This document shows positions 11,893 through 23,254 of a stretch of 64,000 nucleotides of DNA, in pieces. The position numbers and the translations under genes are program-made. The DNA is taken from positions 42,934,501-42,998,500 of the forward strand of contig JAEOAD010000012.1 in NCBI GenBank assembly GCA_036365145.1, in the 5' to 3' direction. Under the pieces are notes generated by a model. That model saw only the letters and a list, made by a program, of their open reading frames with translations. It made no database searches and was not told the origin of the DNA. This DNA is from Orientallactaga sibirica (lineage: Eukaryota; Chordata; Mammalia; Rodentia; Dipodidae). Numbering within the stretch: the first letter of the stretch is position 1; the number at the start of each line of letters is the position of its first letter.

Positions 11893-13513
11893 GAGGAAGT
11901 TCAGATACTAGTTACTCCCTTGTCTCTGAAAATCTGAATGAGTCTTCCTATTTGCTGAACACAATGCTATAATGAAGATGAAAAAGAAAAATTAATATTG
12001 ATAGAAGCTGATGACCTTTATATTGCACCGAAAGTTTGAATGATTTCCCTGCTAATTACTATAAATTTTATTCCCTACACATGTAGGATTTGTATAAGTT
12101 TTTTTTTTTTTTCTAAGCCATCTGTATGTCAATTGCCTCATGTTACTTTCTTGTAGAGAACAATATGTTCACAAAAGATGTATTATCACAGTTGTACCAA
12201 AAACTTTTTGCTTTTGAGGTAAAGAAATGGAATAGAAGGTAAATTTGGTTCAATAGGATGATATTGTTTCCTTGGGATCAATTTTTTTTTGCTTCCTATG
12301 AAATATGAGAGAATGCATGATGCCCACAAGTCTATAGTGCTAGGAAAAGAAATGCAGATCTCAAAAACTCAGAAATGTTTTGCTTGCATGATTGATACTT
12401 TTTAATTATATGTATTGATCAATTAGAAACTTCATCTACACTATTTCCAGATCAAAAAGCTGCAACATATTGTGTAAGTTAAGAGAGTGAGCAAAGAAAT
12501 TTATAACTGTTTTTTCTGTGTTTTTTTTTTTTTTTTTTTCCCGGAAAAATCCCTTACAAGCCAATGTGGGTGTTTAGAAGTAGGTCCATTCAAGCAGAAG
12601 GGAGAAATACAAAGGAAAATTGCTTAACAACCTACTTTAGATATAACAAAGGCTTATGGTTTGAATGTGTCTCTAAAGTGGGCCAGGATCAGCAAGGGTT
12701 CCCATTTTATCTAAAATAGGTTCCTTAAAACTTAAGTATTTCAAGTGTGTCAAAGATTCCATGCTTTTAAAAGTTTCTTCTTATTTAATAAATGTCTAAA
12801 TCCCAAAAGATACTAGAAGGGATTTGCTGGAAAGTTCATTCTGGGTAAGCTTAATCAAATCCTATGCAATCACTCATATTGATGATTACTTATAAATTCT
12901 CTCTTTGATATGAAATATTGATCTCTGAAAAATTCTACTTCTGGAATTTTTCTTGAATTTTCTTTCCTTCTGACACATAGTAGTTGGTATAATATGAAAG
13001 ACTAGAGATCCATGACTATGTAGGTAAGATGACAAAGTAATGTTTTTGTTTGATAAGTTTTTCTGACAAGTAAAATAAAAAAATAATAAAGTTATCTATT
13101 TCAAGCACTGTTTCCAGAGTGAAAATGGATTTCTTCACTTACATGTGAAAATTGAATCAATAAATGATAGTCATAAGCAGAACTCTAGACATAGATATGG
13201 ACAAATTGGTCTCTCGAGTTTATTACAAATAGTAAATGATGCTGAAAGTGGAGAAACTTCTATCTTTAGCAGTGACTCCTGAGTCACCTACTGTCTGGCC
13301 AGAGGTTAATGTACTTCTATCCTAGTGAGGCTGACTCAGTTCCACATTGTCTCTGTGTTTTCTAGGATATCAGATAGTGGTCAATAACCCCATTCACTGA
13401 TGGAGAAGTACAAAATGGTCATTGATGTCATTAAAAAAAAACAAAACACACACACACAAAGGAAAAGTCATTGGAAGGCACATTTAAAAAAAAAAAAAAA
13501 AAGAAAGAAGAAC
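11893..13513. other. Unassigned A+T-rich sequence
   Basis: T runs at about 12100-12112 and 12522-12539. A string 'tatggtttgaatgtgtctct' at 12656 resembles the start of a MaLR LTR, but no matching 3' end follows. Confidence 0.45.
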
Positions 13514-13768
13514 AGGGCTGGAGAGATGGCTTAGCGGTCAAGGCATCTGCCTCCTAAGCCTAAGAATGCTGGTTCCAATCTCCAGTGGTTCCAATCTCCA
13601 GGGGGGAACCTTTAGCCACATGCAAAGTGATGTAAGGGCGTAATGCCCCACTTGATCATAAGGGGGCACAAGCATATGGATTTCGTTCACATCAGCTGAG
13701 AGGCTGCTGGCATGCCCATCTCTATCTGTCTTCCTCTCCCTCCCTCTCTCTCTCTCTGTGTCTCTCTC
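13514..13768 (+). mobile_element. B2-like SINE, long subgroup, with duplicated B-box segment
   Basis: Plus-strand head 'gggctggagagatggcttag'. The segment 'ggttccaatctccag' occurs twice in tandem at about 13570-13602. The long-subgroup middle segment and a (CT)n tract follow before the A tail. Confidence 0.9.
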
Positions 13769-13780
13769 AAAAAAAAAAAA

Positions 13781-13824
<44 letters not shown>

Positions 13825-13826
13825 AC
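13769..13826 (+). repeat. A-rich tail grown into (GAAA)n
   Basis: An A run of about 14 is followed by about ten GAAA units, the usual expansion of a SINE tail. It drives the low-complexity 101-residue reverse open frame across this site. Confidence 0.9.
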
Positions 13827-14107
13827 AGAAGAAAAGGAGGCATGTATGTGAAATGAGAAGAGGTAGGTAGGAAGGATCTAGAGGAAAGTTAAAAAACGGG
13901 GTGGGTTGGGGATAGCAACAACTAACTTTAGGCTACATAACTTCTGCAGTGCTAATGCTTGAATTTACAAGTATCAATTCTATCAAATAATCATTATTTT
14001 GTGCCCCTTTTATATATTGACAGAAGAACGCTATGCCACCATGAGGGAAAAAGTGAACATAGGACTGCACTCTTTCCTTCCAGAAAGTTGAATTTTAGTT
14101 AAAATAA

Positions 14108-14470
14108 TGCTATGATTTGAATATGTCCTCTCCAAAATACAGGGAGTGAAATTTAATGGCCAAAATGATATTATTGAGAGATGACTAGGTCATGAGTGCT
14201 CATTCCCCATGACTGAGATTAGGGATTGTTTCAGTGTCCTGCCTTCATCTGTACATCTTCTGCCATGTGATGCTCAGCCATACCCTCCACTGGTGAGTAC
14301 AGCTCCAGCATCTTCTTGGAAGAAGTGAAACAGCCCTCACCACATAAATGAACCTGGCCACACTGTGATCTTGAATTTCTAAACTTCCAGAATGGTGAGC
14401 AAATAACTACTCGTTCTCTATAAAGGACTCAGTCTGTGGTATCCTCTTAAAGCATCTCAAACAGACCAAT
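14108..14470 (+). mobile_element. ERVL-MaLR-type LTR
   Basis: Begins 'tgctatgatttgaatatgtc', typical of MaLR LTRs. It continues through 'ttctgccatgtgatgctcag' and 'ttctaaacttccagaatggt' to a MaLR-like 3' part near 14440-14470. No internal region is seen beside it, so it is probably a solo LTR. Subfamily not assigned. Confidence 0.65.
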
Positions 14471-15900
14471 AAATGTCATTCTAGTTCATGAAATAATAGT
14501 AGACATCAAGAAAATGCCTATTCAAACTATGAGAGATTTCATTAGATTTCAGAATCCATTTGTAAGCTTTATCAAGCATGTAGCTAACATGGTTTCTATT
14601 ATAGCTTTTTTTTTTTTTTTTCCTCTAGAAGCAATTCTTATCTTCCTAAGGACGATGTCTGAACAAAATAACACCTGCTTCTTTGAGGGGAGTTGGCTGT
14701 TTATTTCAGATCAAAACTAGAAATAATGTTTTAAATTGGATCATAATTTCCCCACATTTTCCTCTAGTTAAATCCCATTTTCAAGTGATTTTCAAAGGCA
14801 AATTCTGAGCATTTTAAAATAGAAGTTAAGACATCAGCCTCTAACATGAGTGCTATGAAGGGACATGTGGGGACCTATAAAGTGCTCAGAATGGAGACAT
14901 TAGAAATTTGCTGAATGGTTCTGTATTTTATGTGTTGTTTTGTATGTGCACAATATCAGATGAGAATTCCATAGTGCGAGTATAATCTGTAGCTGTTTAT
15001 TGACTTCTTTTAGATTATTTGTGCATTGGGAACCTAAATGTGACAGAAATGAAACATCCCACTTGTTATCACCTGATTTTGGCAGTCTCTTTTCATAATG
15101 CTGGTTCCAGTCTTGGACTTGTTCATAATTTAAAGAACAATGAGAAATAGGCTGATTGCTCTTATCACACATAACAGAAGGATGCAGAATGCAGAGCTGC
15201 ATGGACAATGACATATTATAATAGGGATGTGTCTGATCAGTATACTAGGCTGGGATGGTTCATACTTCCTGCTGGCCCTCTTCCTTTCAGTCTAATAATG
15301 TCTTGTGGTGGTGGTTATTTTTAAATCCTTTCCTGGATTTGTTGTATAATACTCCCAGTCTATTTTGCTAACATAGAATAACATACTGATTCTGAATTTT
15401 TATCCATTGTACCTCCCTTGTTGCTTTTTAAATTCTCTATCCATTATTCACTCCACATTCATATCCTTTGTAAAAACTATGATTTCCATGCATTTTCTTA
15501 ATAAGGTCTTTATACATTTCTATGGACTCTTTTCTCATATTAGAGATAACCCTCATTTGAAAAGAGGGAATATAATTTTAGCTTGGAATTCAGTTACCCG
15601 ATGGGCTTTGAAATTTCAAAGCTAGGAAGCTATAAATGTAAATAACTCCAAAGACTAATTACTGTCCAGCACAGCCTCAGGAGACCTGTTTTCACGGGTG
15701 CATGTTAGCATCTCTGAGGAAGGGATCCTTACCCTGCGAAATGGCTGCTGGGCATCCTTGTGTAGCTAATGCTGGCCACAAAGCAGCACTGTACCTGCCT
15801 TCCAGGAGGGGGATATAGCTTTATAATGGCTTCTGGGCCTTATGTACCAGGCAATCTGCTCACGGTGCTAGGGATGACCTTGTATAGTTTTCTGCTATTA
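14471..15900. other. Unassigned sequence
   Basis: No named repeat recognised. The part at about 15640-15860 is richer in G+C than its surroundings and has no repeat or coding hallmark. Confidence 0.45.
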
Positions 15901-16115
15901 TTTTTTATATATTTCATTTATTTACTAAAGAAAGAGAGAGGGGGAGGGAGGGAGAGAGAGAGAATGGGTCCACCAGGTCCTCTAGCCACTGCAAACAAAC
16001 TCCAGATGCAGGTGCCACCTGATGTATCTAGCTTATGTGGGCACTGAGGAATCAAACCGGGGTCTTTAGGCTTCACAGGCAAGCACATTAACTGCTAAGT
16101 CATCCCTTCATCCCT
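15901..16115 (-). mobile_element. B2-like SINE
   Basis: GA-rich tract at 15928-15965, 'gcaaacaaactccagatgca', 'aatcaaaccggggtctttag' and the head 'cacattaactgctaagtcat'. Confidence 0.9.
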
Positions 16116-16199
16116 TATTTTGAATTTGAATGGAGTAATGGGATATTTCTTGAAAAAGGAGAAATGGATTAATGTTAATTAAACATATATTTCCTTCAG

Positions 16200-16378
16200 A
16201 TTATTATATATATGTGTGTGTATGCATATATATATATGTATATATATGTATAGATATATGTATATGTATATATTTGTTCTCTGACATCCACACATGTACA
16301 ATACCATGCTCATCCCTTCTCTCTTTGTGTGTGTGCATATGTGTGTGTGTGTGTGTGTGCATGTGTGTGTGTGTGTGA
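16200..16378 (+). repeat. (TA)/(TATG)n tract and (TG)n microsatellite
   Basis: Alternating TA, TATG and GTAT runs at 16205-16275, then (TG)n at 16327-16376 interrupted by CA steps. Open frames of 68 and 88 residues on the two strands come from this tract. Confidence 0.9.
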
Positions 16379-16528
16379 AAGGGTTTAAAATTCTGTTTAA
16401 CTATAAAGTTCCTTGCCTTGTCTCTGCAAGTTGCTTTCCCTCTGTCACCAAAGAATGTCTCCCTTAGCATGAGTCTGAGAAGATGAATAAAGAAAGTTTC
16501 TCCTCTTCTTTTTATGTCTTTAGGGTCT

Positions 16529-16604
16529 CAGACTCGTGGCAATTATCTTGTTCTTCCCTCCCAAGTCCTGGAATTACACGCACGCTTCACCAATTTTGGC
16601 TAAA
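16529..16604 (-). mobile_element. B1-like SINE fragment
   Basis: 'actcgtggcaattatcttgt' and 'ccaagtcctggaattacacg' align with the 5' half of a reversed B1-like element; the rest is missing. Confidence 0.6.
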
Positions 16605-17095
16605 ATGAGTATCTTTAGTTTTAGGAAAGAATTTTCATTTGACTTGATTATCATCATTAGGGATATTATGCTTTCCTGAAGAGCCATTCATTCTCAATTG
16701 TCCAAACAGGTATATGGATGAGCCCCTCACTCCTAGGCTTACTTTAGTTTTATTTCAGCTACTTGTCTACTGTCATATGCATTCTAAGAAATAATAGACA
16801 AATTTATTCTAATTAGTTGCTTGGTTTATATATAATTTTATGATATAGACACATATATCATAGTCTATAGATCCTAAATAAATACAAATAATATTTCTGG
16901 GGCTTGTTGAAAGTGTTATTTAAATTAGTCATAATTTCTATGTTCATCTATATAATTCCTATTTATTTTATGCTCATGTATGCTGAGAGGATCAGAACTC
17001 ATCCATAAAGATGAATAGATAACTCTTGATTTGATATGGATTCAAAATATTTTCAGAATTGTTCCAGGAGGGATTATCTCAGTGTTTAAAATTGT
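16605..17095. other. Unassigned A+T-rich sequence
   Basis: Nothing recognised. Confidence 0.5.
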
Positions 17096-17099
17096 TGTT

Positions 17100-17292
17100 T
17101 GTTATTGGGTGTCTATGTACATGCCAGGCACTGTTCTAAACATTAAGCATCTTATCTCTAATCCTCATAACACCCTGCAAGGCAGATGTAAATAGCTTCA
17201 TTTTCTAAATGTGGAAACTCAGGCTTAGACAGTTTAAATAATTGGCATGAGGTCACAAAGCTGGCTAGCAGCAGAATTAGACATCAAACATA
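17100..17292 (-). mobile_element. MIR SINE
   Basis: The reversed MIR core is clear: 'tgccaggcactgttctaaac', 'atcctcataacaccctgcaa', 'aaactcaggcttagacagtt' and 'gaggtcacaaagctggctag'. MIR is ancient and shared across mammals. Confidence 0.85.
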
Positions 17293-17623
17293 TTATTGGC
17301 TCTGAAACTCCATGAACTAAGTTCTCTCAGCAGGTCTTTTTAATTGTTCTACTCTTTGTTCTACACCTCTATGGAGCTCTAAGACATTGTATTTTTAAGC
17401 CTGGAGTTAGATGTGGAAGGAGAGGGGTCTTTGTAATTTGGCAACTCAGTTTCATCTGTAATAAAATAGTGGATTCTTTCTGATCATGGCTTAGTCCACA
17501 GTGTTTCTTTTTAGAATGTTTGCTTGTAGTGATTGATATTTTTTTTTAAATTAAATCCAAAACAAAATCCAACTTTTCTAATTCTAAGCGTGGACTCTTT
17601 TAATGATACTGTGCTGCCCATAT
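17293..17623. other. Unassigned sequence
   Basis: Nothing recognised. Confidence 0.5.
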
Positions 17624-17806
17624 GTTATGGTTGATTTCTGGTTGTCAACTTGACAAGATATAGAATCACTATATAAGTAAATCTCTGGTTATGTGTGTGC
17701 AGGATTTTCTAGACTAAATTAGTTGAGGTAAGAGGACCCACCTTAAATTGGGGCAACACCATCCTCTAAACTGGGTTCCTAGACTATATAAAAAGGAGGA
17801 AGTAGT

Positions 17807-17988
17807 TGGAGGGGTTGCATAGCAGTTAAGACACTTGCCTAAGGACCCAGTTTTGATTCCCCACAACCCATATAAGCCAAACGTACATGGAGGTGCTTGT
17901 GTCTGGCGTTTGTCTGCAGTGGCTAGTGGCCTGGTGTTCCTATTCTCTCTCTCTGTGTTTCTCCCTCCCTCTCTCTCTCTTCTTTGTC
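17807..17988 (+). mobile_element. B2-like SINE inside the LTR-like repeat
   Basis: 'ggttgcatagcagttaagac', 'tttgattccccacaacccat' and a (CT)n tract lead into an (AAAT)n tail. The flanking 'aaggaggaa' and 'aaggagaaa' look like a short diverged target duplication. Confidence 0.88.
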
Positions 17989-17991
17989 CAA

Positions 17992-18038
<47 letters not shown>

Positions 18039-18050
18039 ATACATACATAC
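17989..18050 (+). repeat. (AAAT)n microsatellite
   Basis: About 13 AAAT units form the SINE tail and end in (CATA)n; they yield a Tyr/Ile/Leu repeat in the reverse open frame. Confidence 0.92.
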
Positions 18051-18065
18051 ACAAGGAGAAAGAAA

Positions 18066-18220
18066 GCCAGGCATGGTGGTGCATGCCTTTAATCCTAGCA
18101 CTCAGGAAGCAGAGGTAGTAGGATCACTGTGAATTGGGCCAGTCTGGGAATACAGAGTGAGTTCCAGGTCAGACTGGGCCAGATTGGACCCTACCTAAAA
18201 AAAAAAAAAAAAAAAAAAAA
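18066..18220 (+). mobile_element. B1-like SINE
   Basis: Starts 'gccaggcatggtggtgcatg' and ends in an A run at 18197-18220. 'aaggagaaa' occurs just before it (about 18053) and just after it (about 18224), consistent with a target duplication. Confidence 0.93.
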
Positions 18221-18514
18221 GGTAAAGGAGAAAAACTAGCTTAATAATCAGTATCCATTGCTCCTTTACTTCCTTCCTGTTGATATGCAGATGTGATGCT
18301 CAGGACCTCTACCTGCCCTCACAGACTTCTTGAACCCAGAGGCCAAAAAATCTACCCATTCCTTCTATAAGCTGTTTCTGGTGGATATTTTGTCTCAACA
18401 AGAAAGTAAGTGATATATCATTTGAAATCTAATTTCTCTTTTGCTTTGAGGTTAAAACAAAGTAGTTTCTTATTACTACTTAATTCAATAATAGTAGAAC
18501 ATATAAAATATTTA

Positions 18515-18640
18515 ACCCATCCCTGGGGAGGCAGAGGTAGGAGGATTGCTGTGCGTTTCAAGGCCACCTGAGACTACATAGTGAATTCCAGGTCAGCCTA
18601 GGCTAGAGTGAGACCCTACTCAAAAAAAAAAAAAAAAAAA
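18515..18640 (+). mobile_element. B1-like SINE, 5'-truncated
   Basis: Begins within the element at 'ctggggaggcagaggtagga' and ends with 'gagtgagaccctactc' and an A run at 18622-18640. The promoter end is missing. Confidence 0.88.
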
Positions 18641-18715
18641 TTAAAAACCCACATTCATACCATCAAGCTTTATCAACCATTAGATGATTTTGCAGGTCAC
18701 ATATTTTATTATTTT

Positions 18716-18915
18716 TTTCATTGCTGTGACAGTACAAGGCAGAAGCAGAACTAAAGAAGAATTTATTTTGTCCTTACAGTTTTAGAGGATTACAGTTAAG
18801 TATGGCAGGGAAAGCATTGTTGTGAGATGGCTGTATTCTTGGTGGCAGAAGCATTTTTCAGAACTCCTTACATTTCAGCCAGACCCAGAAAGCAAAGGTC
18901 TAGATCCTAACCAGA
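18716..18915 (-). mobile_element. LTR-like rodent repeat fragment
   Basis: 'cattgctgtgacagtacaag', 'gaatttattttgtccttaca' and 'ggcagggaaagcattgttgt' match the reversed 3' part of the repeat at 54.5 kb ('tttacttcagctgacagttg', 'catcatggtgggtagg'). Confidence 0.5.
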
Positions 18916-18916
18916 G

Positions 18917-18996
18917 CTATGTGGGTGGAGGCCCAGGTATGCCCATTCTCTTTGCCTCTCTCACTCTCTGTTGCTGTCAAATAAATAAATAAAACA
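18917..18996 (+). mobile_element. B2-like SINE, 3' fragment
   Basis: Only the last part is present: 'gtggaggcccaggtatgccc', a CT-rich stretch and an (AAAT)n tail. The tRNA-like head is absent. Confidence 0.75.
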
Positions 18997-19614
18997 AAGA
19001 CAAAAAATACATTCTTCAATTGTTTTTGAATTTTCAGATTAGGAAGATTATAGTAAGGACAATTTATTTCTGCTCTAGTGACCATCATCTATGACAGTTT
19101 AAAGGCTGGGTCCTGTAAAGATTTGTTACCTAAAGATGTTCTGATTTGATTTTTTTGTTTGGTTTTTTATTTGTTTGTTTCTTTTTTTATGTGGCCTGAC
19201 CTATCAGCTGGATCTTATGCATATGACCCTTCATGTGTTTGGTTACAAAGGTGGGCATTTCAAGAGAGAAAGACTGGCTGGATAATCTAGTATTTTTTTT
19301 TAATATTATGAAATCTAAAGTAGTTACTCTTATTAAAATAGAAAAGAATGATAATATCTATGGTTTAGATGGAATGGTTACCACAAAATTGCTACTCAAG
19401 AGATTTAAATTTTGATTACATATTTAGATCTAGATTGAATTTCTAGATTTGATTACACATGAAATTCTAGACACCAGAAGTTTGGCATTGAGCTTATAGT
19501 TAATGTTTTATTGAACACTTAAAACTTTGTTAATAGAATAGATTTGTGTTAACTATTCTTACTACATTTTAATTGTCCCACAAATCTCATATGTTGCATA
19601 CTTGATGCACAGTG
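18997..19614. other. Unassigned A+T-rich sequence
   Basis: No repeat recognised. The 60-residue open frame at 19233 has no protein-like feature. Confidence 0.45.
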
Positions 19615-19910
19615 CAGCAGTGTTTACAATTGGCCTTTGGAGGATGACCTGATGCTAAGAGTCTGCCCTCATGAGCAGATCTATTTATGGATTCATAATA
19701 TGATGGTTTGGGGGAGGAGCTTTGCTATTAAATGAGTCTTTTATGTCTCCCTGGTTACCATGAAGTAAGCCTACAAGGCATTGCCTCACCCTGGGCCTCA
19801 AAAAACCTTGCCAATGGAACTTGGACTGAAACCATAAACGTTTCCTTAATTTAAATTGTTTATGTCAATCTTGTGTTAAAGTTGCACAGTGCTGATTAAA
19901 GCATTACAAT
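19615..19910 (+). mobile_element. MaLR-type LTR fragment
   Basis: The 3' half of a MaLR-type LTR is recognisable: 'gcattgcctcaccctgggcc', 'ggaacttggactgaaaccat', a degraded polyadenylation region and a final stretch ending about 19905. The 5' boundary is uncertain. Confidence 0.5.
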
Positions 19911-20163
19911 AGAAGAAACTATAATAAAACAATAATAGTACCAGTATCTCCCAGTTTTTGTGGAGGTTATCAATGTGACTTGGATAAAGCACCAATTAGG
20001 AAAACAAAGGTGGGCTAATTGTAATGTCCTCTGGAACTCTTCTAGGACTTTCCAACTTGCTCTCCATTGTTCAACATCTTCTAGCCCTTACTATTGTTTC
20101 TATAGGGTAGCATTTTCTTGTTTGTTTAATCCTTCCCAGGACAATTTTTCTTTGATACTATTC

Positions 20164-20197
20164 TTTTTTTTTTAAATGTATATATATATATATATAT

Positions 20198-20238
<41 letters not shown>

Positions 20239-20403
20239 GAGAAAGAAAGAGAACATGGGCACACCTGCATCCAGCCACTGCAAATGAACTCCAGATGCAT
20301 GAACCTCCTTGTGCATCTGGCTTACATAGGTCCTGGAGAATCATACCTGGATCCTTTGGCTTTGCAGGCAAGTGCCTTAATTGCTAAGCCATATCTCCAG
20401 CCC
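20164..20403 (-). mobile_element. B2-like SINE, intact
   Basis: A perfect 11-base target duplication 'tgatactattc' flanks it (20153-20163 and 20404-20414). T run, (TA)n and (ATTT)n make up the tail side; 'tgcatctggcttacataggt' and the head 'ttaattgctaagccatatct' follow. Confidence 0.95.
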
Positions 20404-20584
20404 TGATACTATTCCTAATAAATATTTCCTGTGTGACAGTTAATATTTTTAAATGATATTATTCTATCTATTCATTACTGTCATACTAGCAGAAATGAAA
20501 CACTTTTGGAAGGGAAAACAGAGAAGAAAGTGGTAGAAAATACTTTATTGGAATAATTTGCCAATAGGGAAGAGTTCCAGTATG

Positions 20585-20682
20585 TGGGTACATGCTTGTA
20601 ATACCAGCACTCAAGACGTGAAGACAGGGAGATCACACTTTGTAGGCTAGCATGGGCTCCATCCAGAAAATGACACAAAATT
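20585..20682 (+). mobile_element. Old B1-related fragment
   Basis: 'gggtacatgcttgtaatacc' followed by 'agcactcaagacgtgaagac' and 'ctagcatgggctcc' resembles the 5' half of a diverged B1 or B4 tail. Confidence 0.45.
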
Positions 20683-20707
20683 AATTAATTTGAAAAAAGA
20701 AGAGGAG

Positions 20708-20937
20708 GACTAGGGAAATGGCTCAGCAGTTTCGAGTTGCTTACTTGCCTGCAAAGCCTGCCAGCCTGTGTCCAATTCCCCAGCCAACCACATAAAGTCT
20801 AATGCAAAAAGTGCTGTAACTATATGGTATTCCATTTGCAGCTGTAAAAGCTGTAAGAGTATCTGGTGCACTTGTCCCAATACACAGACATACACACTGT
20901 CACATACAACTAGACAAATAAAAATTTAAAAACAGAA
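20708..20937 (+). mobile_element. B2-like SINE, diverged
   Basis: Head 'gactagggaaatggctcagc', a B-box region 'tgtccaattccccagccaac', then a tail near 20925 ('caaataaaaattt'). The core is more diverged than in other copies. Confidence 0.75.
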
Positions 20938-21491
20938 TGATTGAAGTGGGCAAAGTAAAAGGGAAAAATCTGTAAATAACATTTTAAAATATGCAAAACA
21001 GAAGTGAGTTAATAAATTCTGTCGTGTACTTTTAGATGTTGCCATAAATGAAAACTATGTATACATTCTTTGTTTTCAGATTATAATAAAATAACATATT
21101 ATTATTCTCAGACAAAAAGCAAGATACCCCTAAAGCTCTATGGTGAATTTAAACATAATGATAAGAGATAATTAGCATGAACACATTTCCAGTAAAGTGA
21201 AACAATAAAATAAATATGAATATTTCATTAAGCTCCTCTCTGTCAAACATATAGTATCTGCTATTTGTGATGGTTGTTTTTATAACCATTACTATAATGT
21301 TACTTAATTATGATTGGTATTATGTAAATTTCCTTTAAATCAAAGATATTATTATGGAAATTGAAGATAAATTCAATTTGTATTCTATTAGTAATGCTTT
21401 TGATTAGGATATAGGTTTTTATAAGTGTTATTTGAGATGAGCTTTAGAGAATGAAAGGTAAGATTTTGATGAGTTCTCAAAAAGTATTTGT
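20938..21491. other. Unassigned A+T-rich sequence
   Basis: Nothing recognised. Confidence 0.5.
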
Positions 21492-21509
21492 ACAAATATT
21501 AGTAAATCA

Positions 21510-21739
21510 CGGGCTGGAGAGATGGCTTAGCAGTTAAATGCTTGCCGGTGTAGCCTTAGGACCCCAGTTCAAGGCTTGATTCTCCAGGACCCACGTAATC
21601 CAGATGCACAAGGGGGTGCACACATCTGGAGTTCGTTTGCAGTGGCTGAGGCCCTGGCGCACCCATTCTCTCTCTCTACCTGCCTATTTCTGTATCTCTC
21701 TCTCTCAAATAAATAAATAAGTAATAAAATATTTAAAAA
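21510..21739 (+). mobile_element. B2-like SINE, intact
   Basis: A perfect 18-base target duplication 'acaaatattagtaaatca' flanks it (21492-21509 and 21740-21757). The element is little diverged ('gggctggagagatggcttag', 'ctggagttcgtttgcagtgg'), so it is probably one of the youngest here. Confidence 0.97.
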
Positions 21740-21985
21740 ACAAATATTAGTAAATCAATAGCCTATAGGCATTTTAATTCAATGTTTTGATGACACAATA
21801 TAATATAGAACAATATAATATACATCTTCTGCCTTCTACTTAAACTACATGGATTTGGAAAAATCAAATTTAGAAAATGGAAATTTCATTTTCTTATTTT
21901 TATCCTTTATAGGATTCTAACTTCTTAATGAATGAGAATGCCATAAATTTGTATTGACTGTGATTATTAAAATATACACTTGCAG

Positions 21986-22195
21986 GAGCTGAGGAGAGGC
22001 CTCAGTGGTTAGAGCGCTTACTTGGAAACCATACCAAACAAGTTTCAATTCCCCAATATCTATGTAAAGCCAGACACATAAAGTGGCAATGCATCACGGA
22101 GTTCATTTGCAGTGGTAAGAGGCCCTGCGGTGTCCATATTCTTTCTCCCTCTTCTTCCCAAATAAATAAATAAGTAAATAAATAAATAAACAAAT
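21986..22195 (+). mobile_element. B2-like SINE
   Basis: Head 'gagctgaggagaggcctcag', 'gtttcaattccccaatatct', 'ggagttcatttgcagtggta' and an (AAAT)n tail at 22160-22190. Confidence 0.9.
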
Positions 22196-22419
22196 ATATG
22201 CATTCATACATATGGACTTTGTCATTTAGGTTAGAAATGTAAGATTATGATATAAGAAATATAAGTGAGTGGTAAGTTACACATTAAATTAAAACAAAGG
22301 CTTGTTTACACTTTATTTTGACATGATTCTACCATTTAATACTTTTTGCCATGGGAAAATGTTGTTTGCATAAACAAAATTTTAGCATCATATGGTGGAC
22401 CAGATGGTTAGTAATAGTA

Positions 22420-22562
22420 CCTGATTTGTATATAGCATAACAATTTACAAAGTACTTTCATTTACATTATTTTAATTAAATTCAATGAGATAATAGATAA
22501 TCATTATTGTTTTCAGTCATCTTTTAAAGGAAGAAAGGAACTGATTTCATTGCTGCTGTTGC
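22420..22562 (-). mobile_element. MIR-like fragment
   Basis: 'caatttacaaagtactttca' followed by 'ttaaattcaatgagataata' resembles the reversed 3' region of MIR/MIR3 elements. The central core is weak. Confidence 0.45.
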
Positions 22563-22837
22563 TCTAATTCTTAAGTATTTTTTATTTATTTATAAATGTG
22601 AACACTTGTATTTTTATCAAAAAAAAAATATTGTGACTTTAAACCTGAAGCTCCCTTTATTTAAAATGGTCAACATTTTTTACTGTTTGCTCTTCTCCAG
22701 AGAATAATTTAGTAGAGACTTTTATATATCTAAAATATTAATTATACTACATAGAGAGAGTGTTGTCAGCCCTATTGTGCATGAAGACAAAGAGCTAATT
22801 ACTGAAAAATACAATTGTTTAAATGAAATTGAAGAAT
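22563..22837. other. Unassigned A+T-rich sequence
   Basis: Nothing recognised. Confidence 0.5.
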
Positions 22838-22930
22838 TGAGCTCTGAATATGGCTTAGTGGTACAGTACTTGCCTGGAATGGAGGAGGCCTAGATTCAAT
22901 TCCTAGCATGGTTATACATATACGAAAAGC
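22838..22930 (+). mobile_element. ID-like SINE
   Basis: 'aatatggcttagtggtacag' and 'tacttgcctggaatggagga' followed by 'ttcaattcctagcatg' follow the tRNA-Ala-derived ID layout: A box, B box, short A-rich end. Confidence 0.65.
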
Positions 22931-23254
22931 AGGAATTGAAGAGACAAAGAGAAAGTGTTTGTATTTAGTGTAAGGCATTTAAATTCCACAATCAGTACTT
23001 CTTAAGGAGCTCTGCATCAGATGAAATATAAATCTGTGAATTTATCATTCATCTCCAGTTTTCAAAATAAGTTAGTCAGCATCTGAGGGGCAACTACAGA
23101 GATTCTGGGTCTGTTATGAAGGTGTTATTTGGCTCTTACCGCATTACTCAGCTTAGAATCCAGGAAATCTAATTTCTTAGCAAAGAAGAAGCATGGATAA
23201 AACAAAATTCCCCTTCAGAGTGTAATTTTCCGCTTTTTAATTTAAAAAAGTTTT
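22931..23254. other. Unassigned sequence
   Basis: Nothing recognised. Confidence 0.45.

Larger units (their letters stand above)
17624..18405 (+). mobile_element. LTR-like rodent repeat split by two SINEs
   Basis: The 5' part (17624-17805) has 'tggttgtcaacttgacaaga' and 'agactatataaaaaggagga'. The 3' part (about 18225-18405) has a MaLR-like end 'ataagctgtttctggtggat'. A B2-like and a B1-like SINE sit between. A minus-strand relative lies at 54.5-55.1 kb. The family name is unknown to me; the structure suggests a MaLR-related LTR. Confidence 0.6.

Noticed and set aside
12655..12740. LTR-like start 'tatggtttgaatgtgtctct'
   Set aside because: No LTR body or end follows, so one motif is not enough.
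21510..21600. tRNA-like A and B boxes at SINE heads
   Set aside because: They belong to B2-like SINEs; no cloverleaf with paired acceptor stem is present, so none is a tRNA gene.
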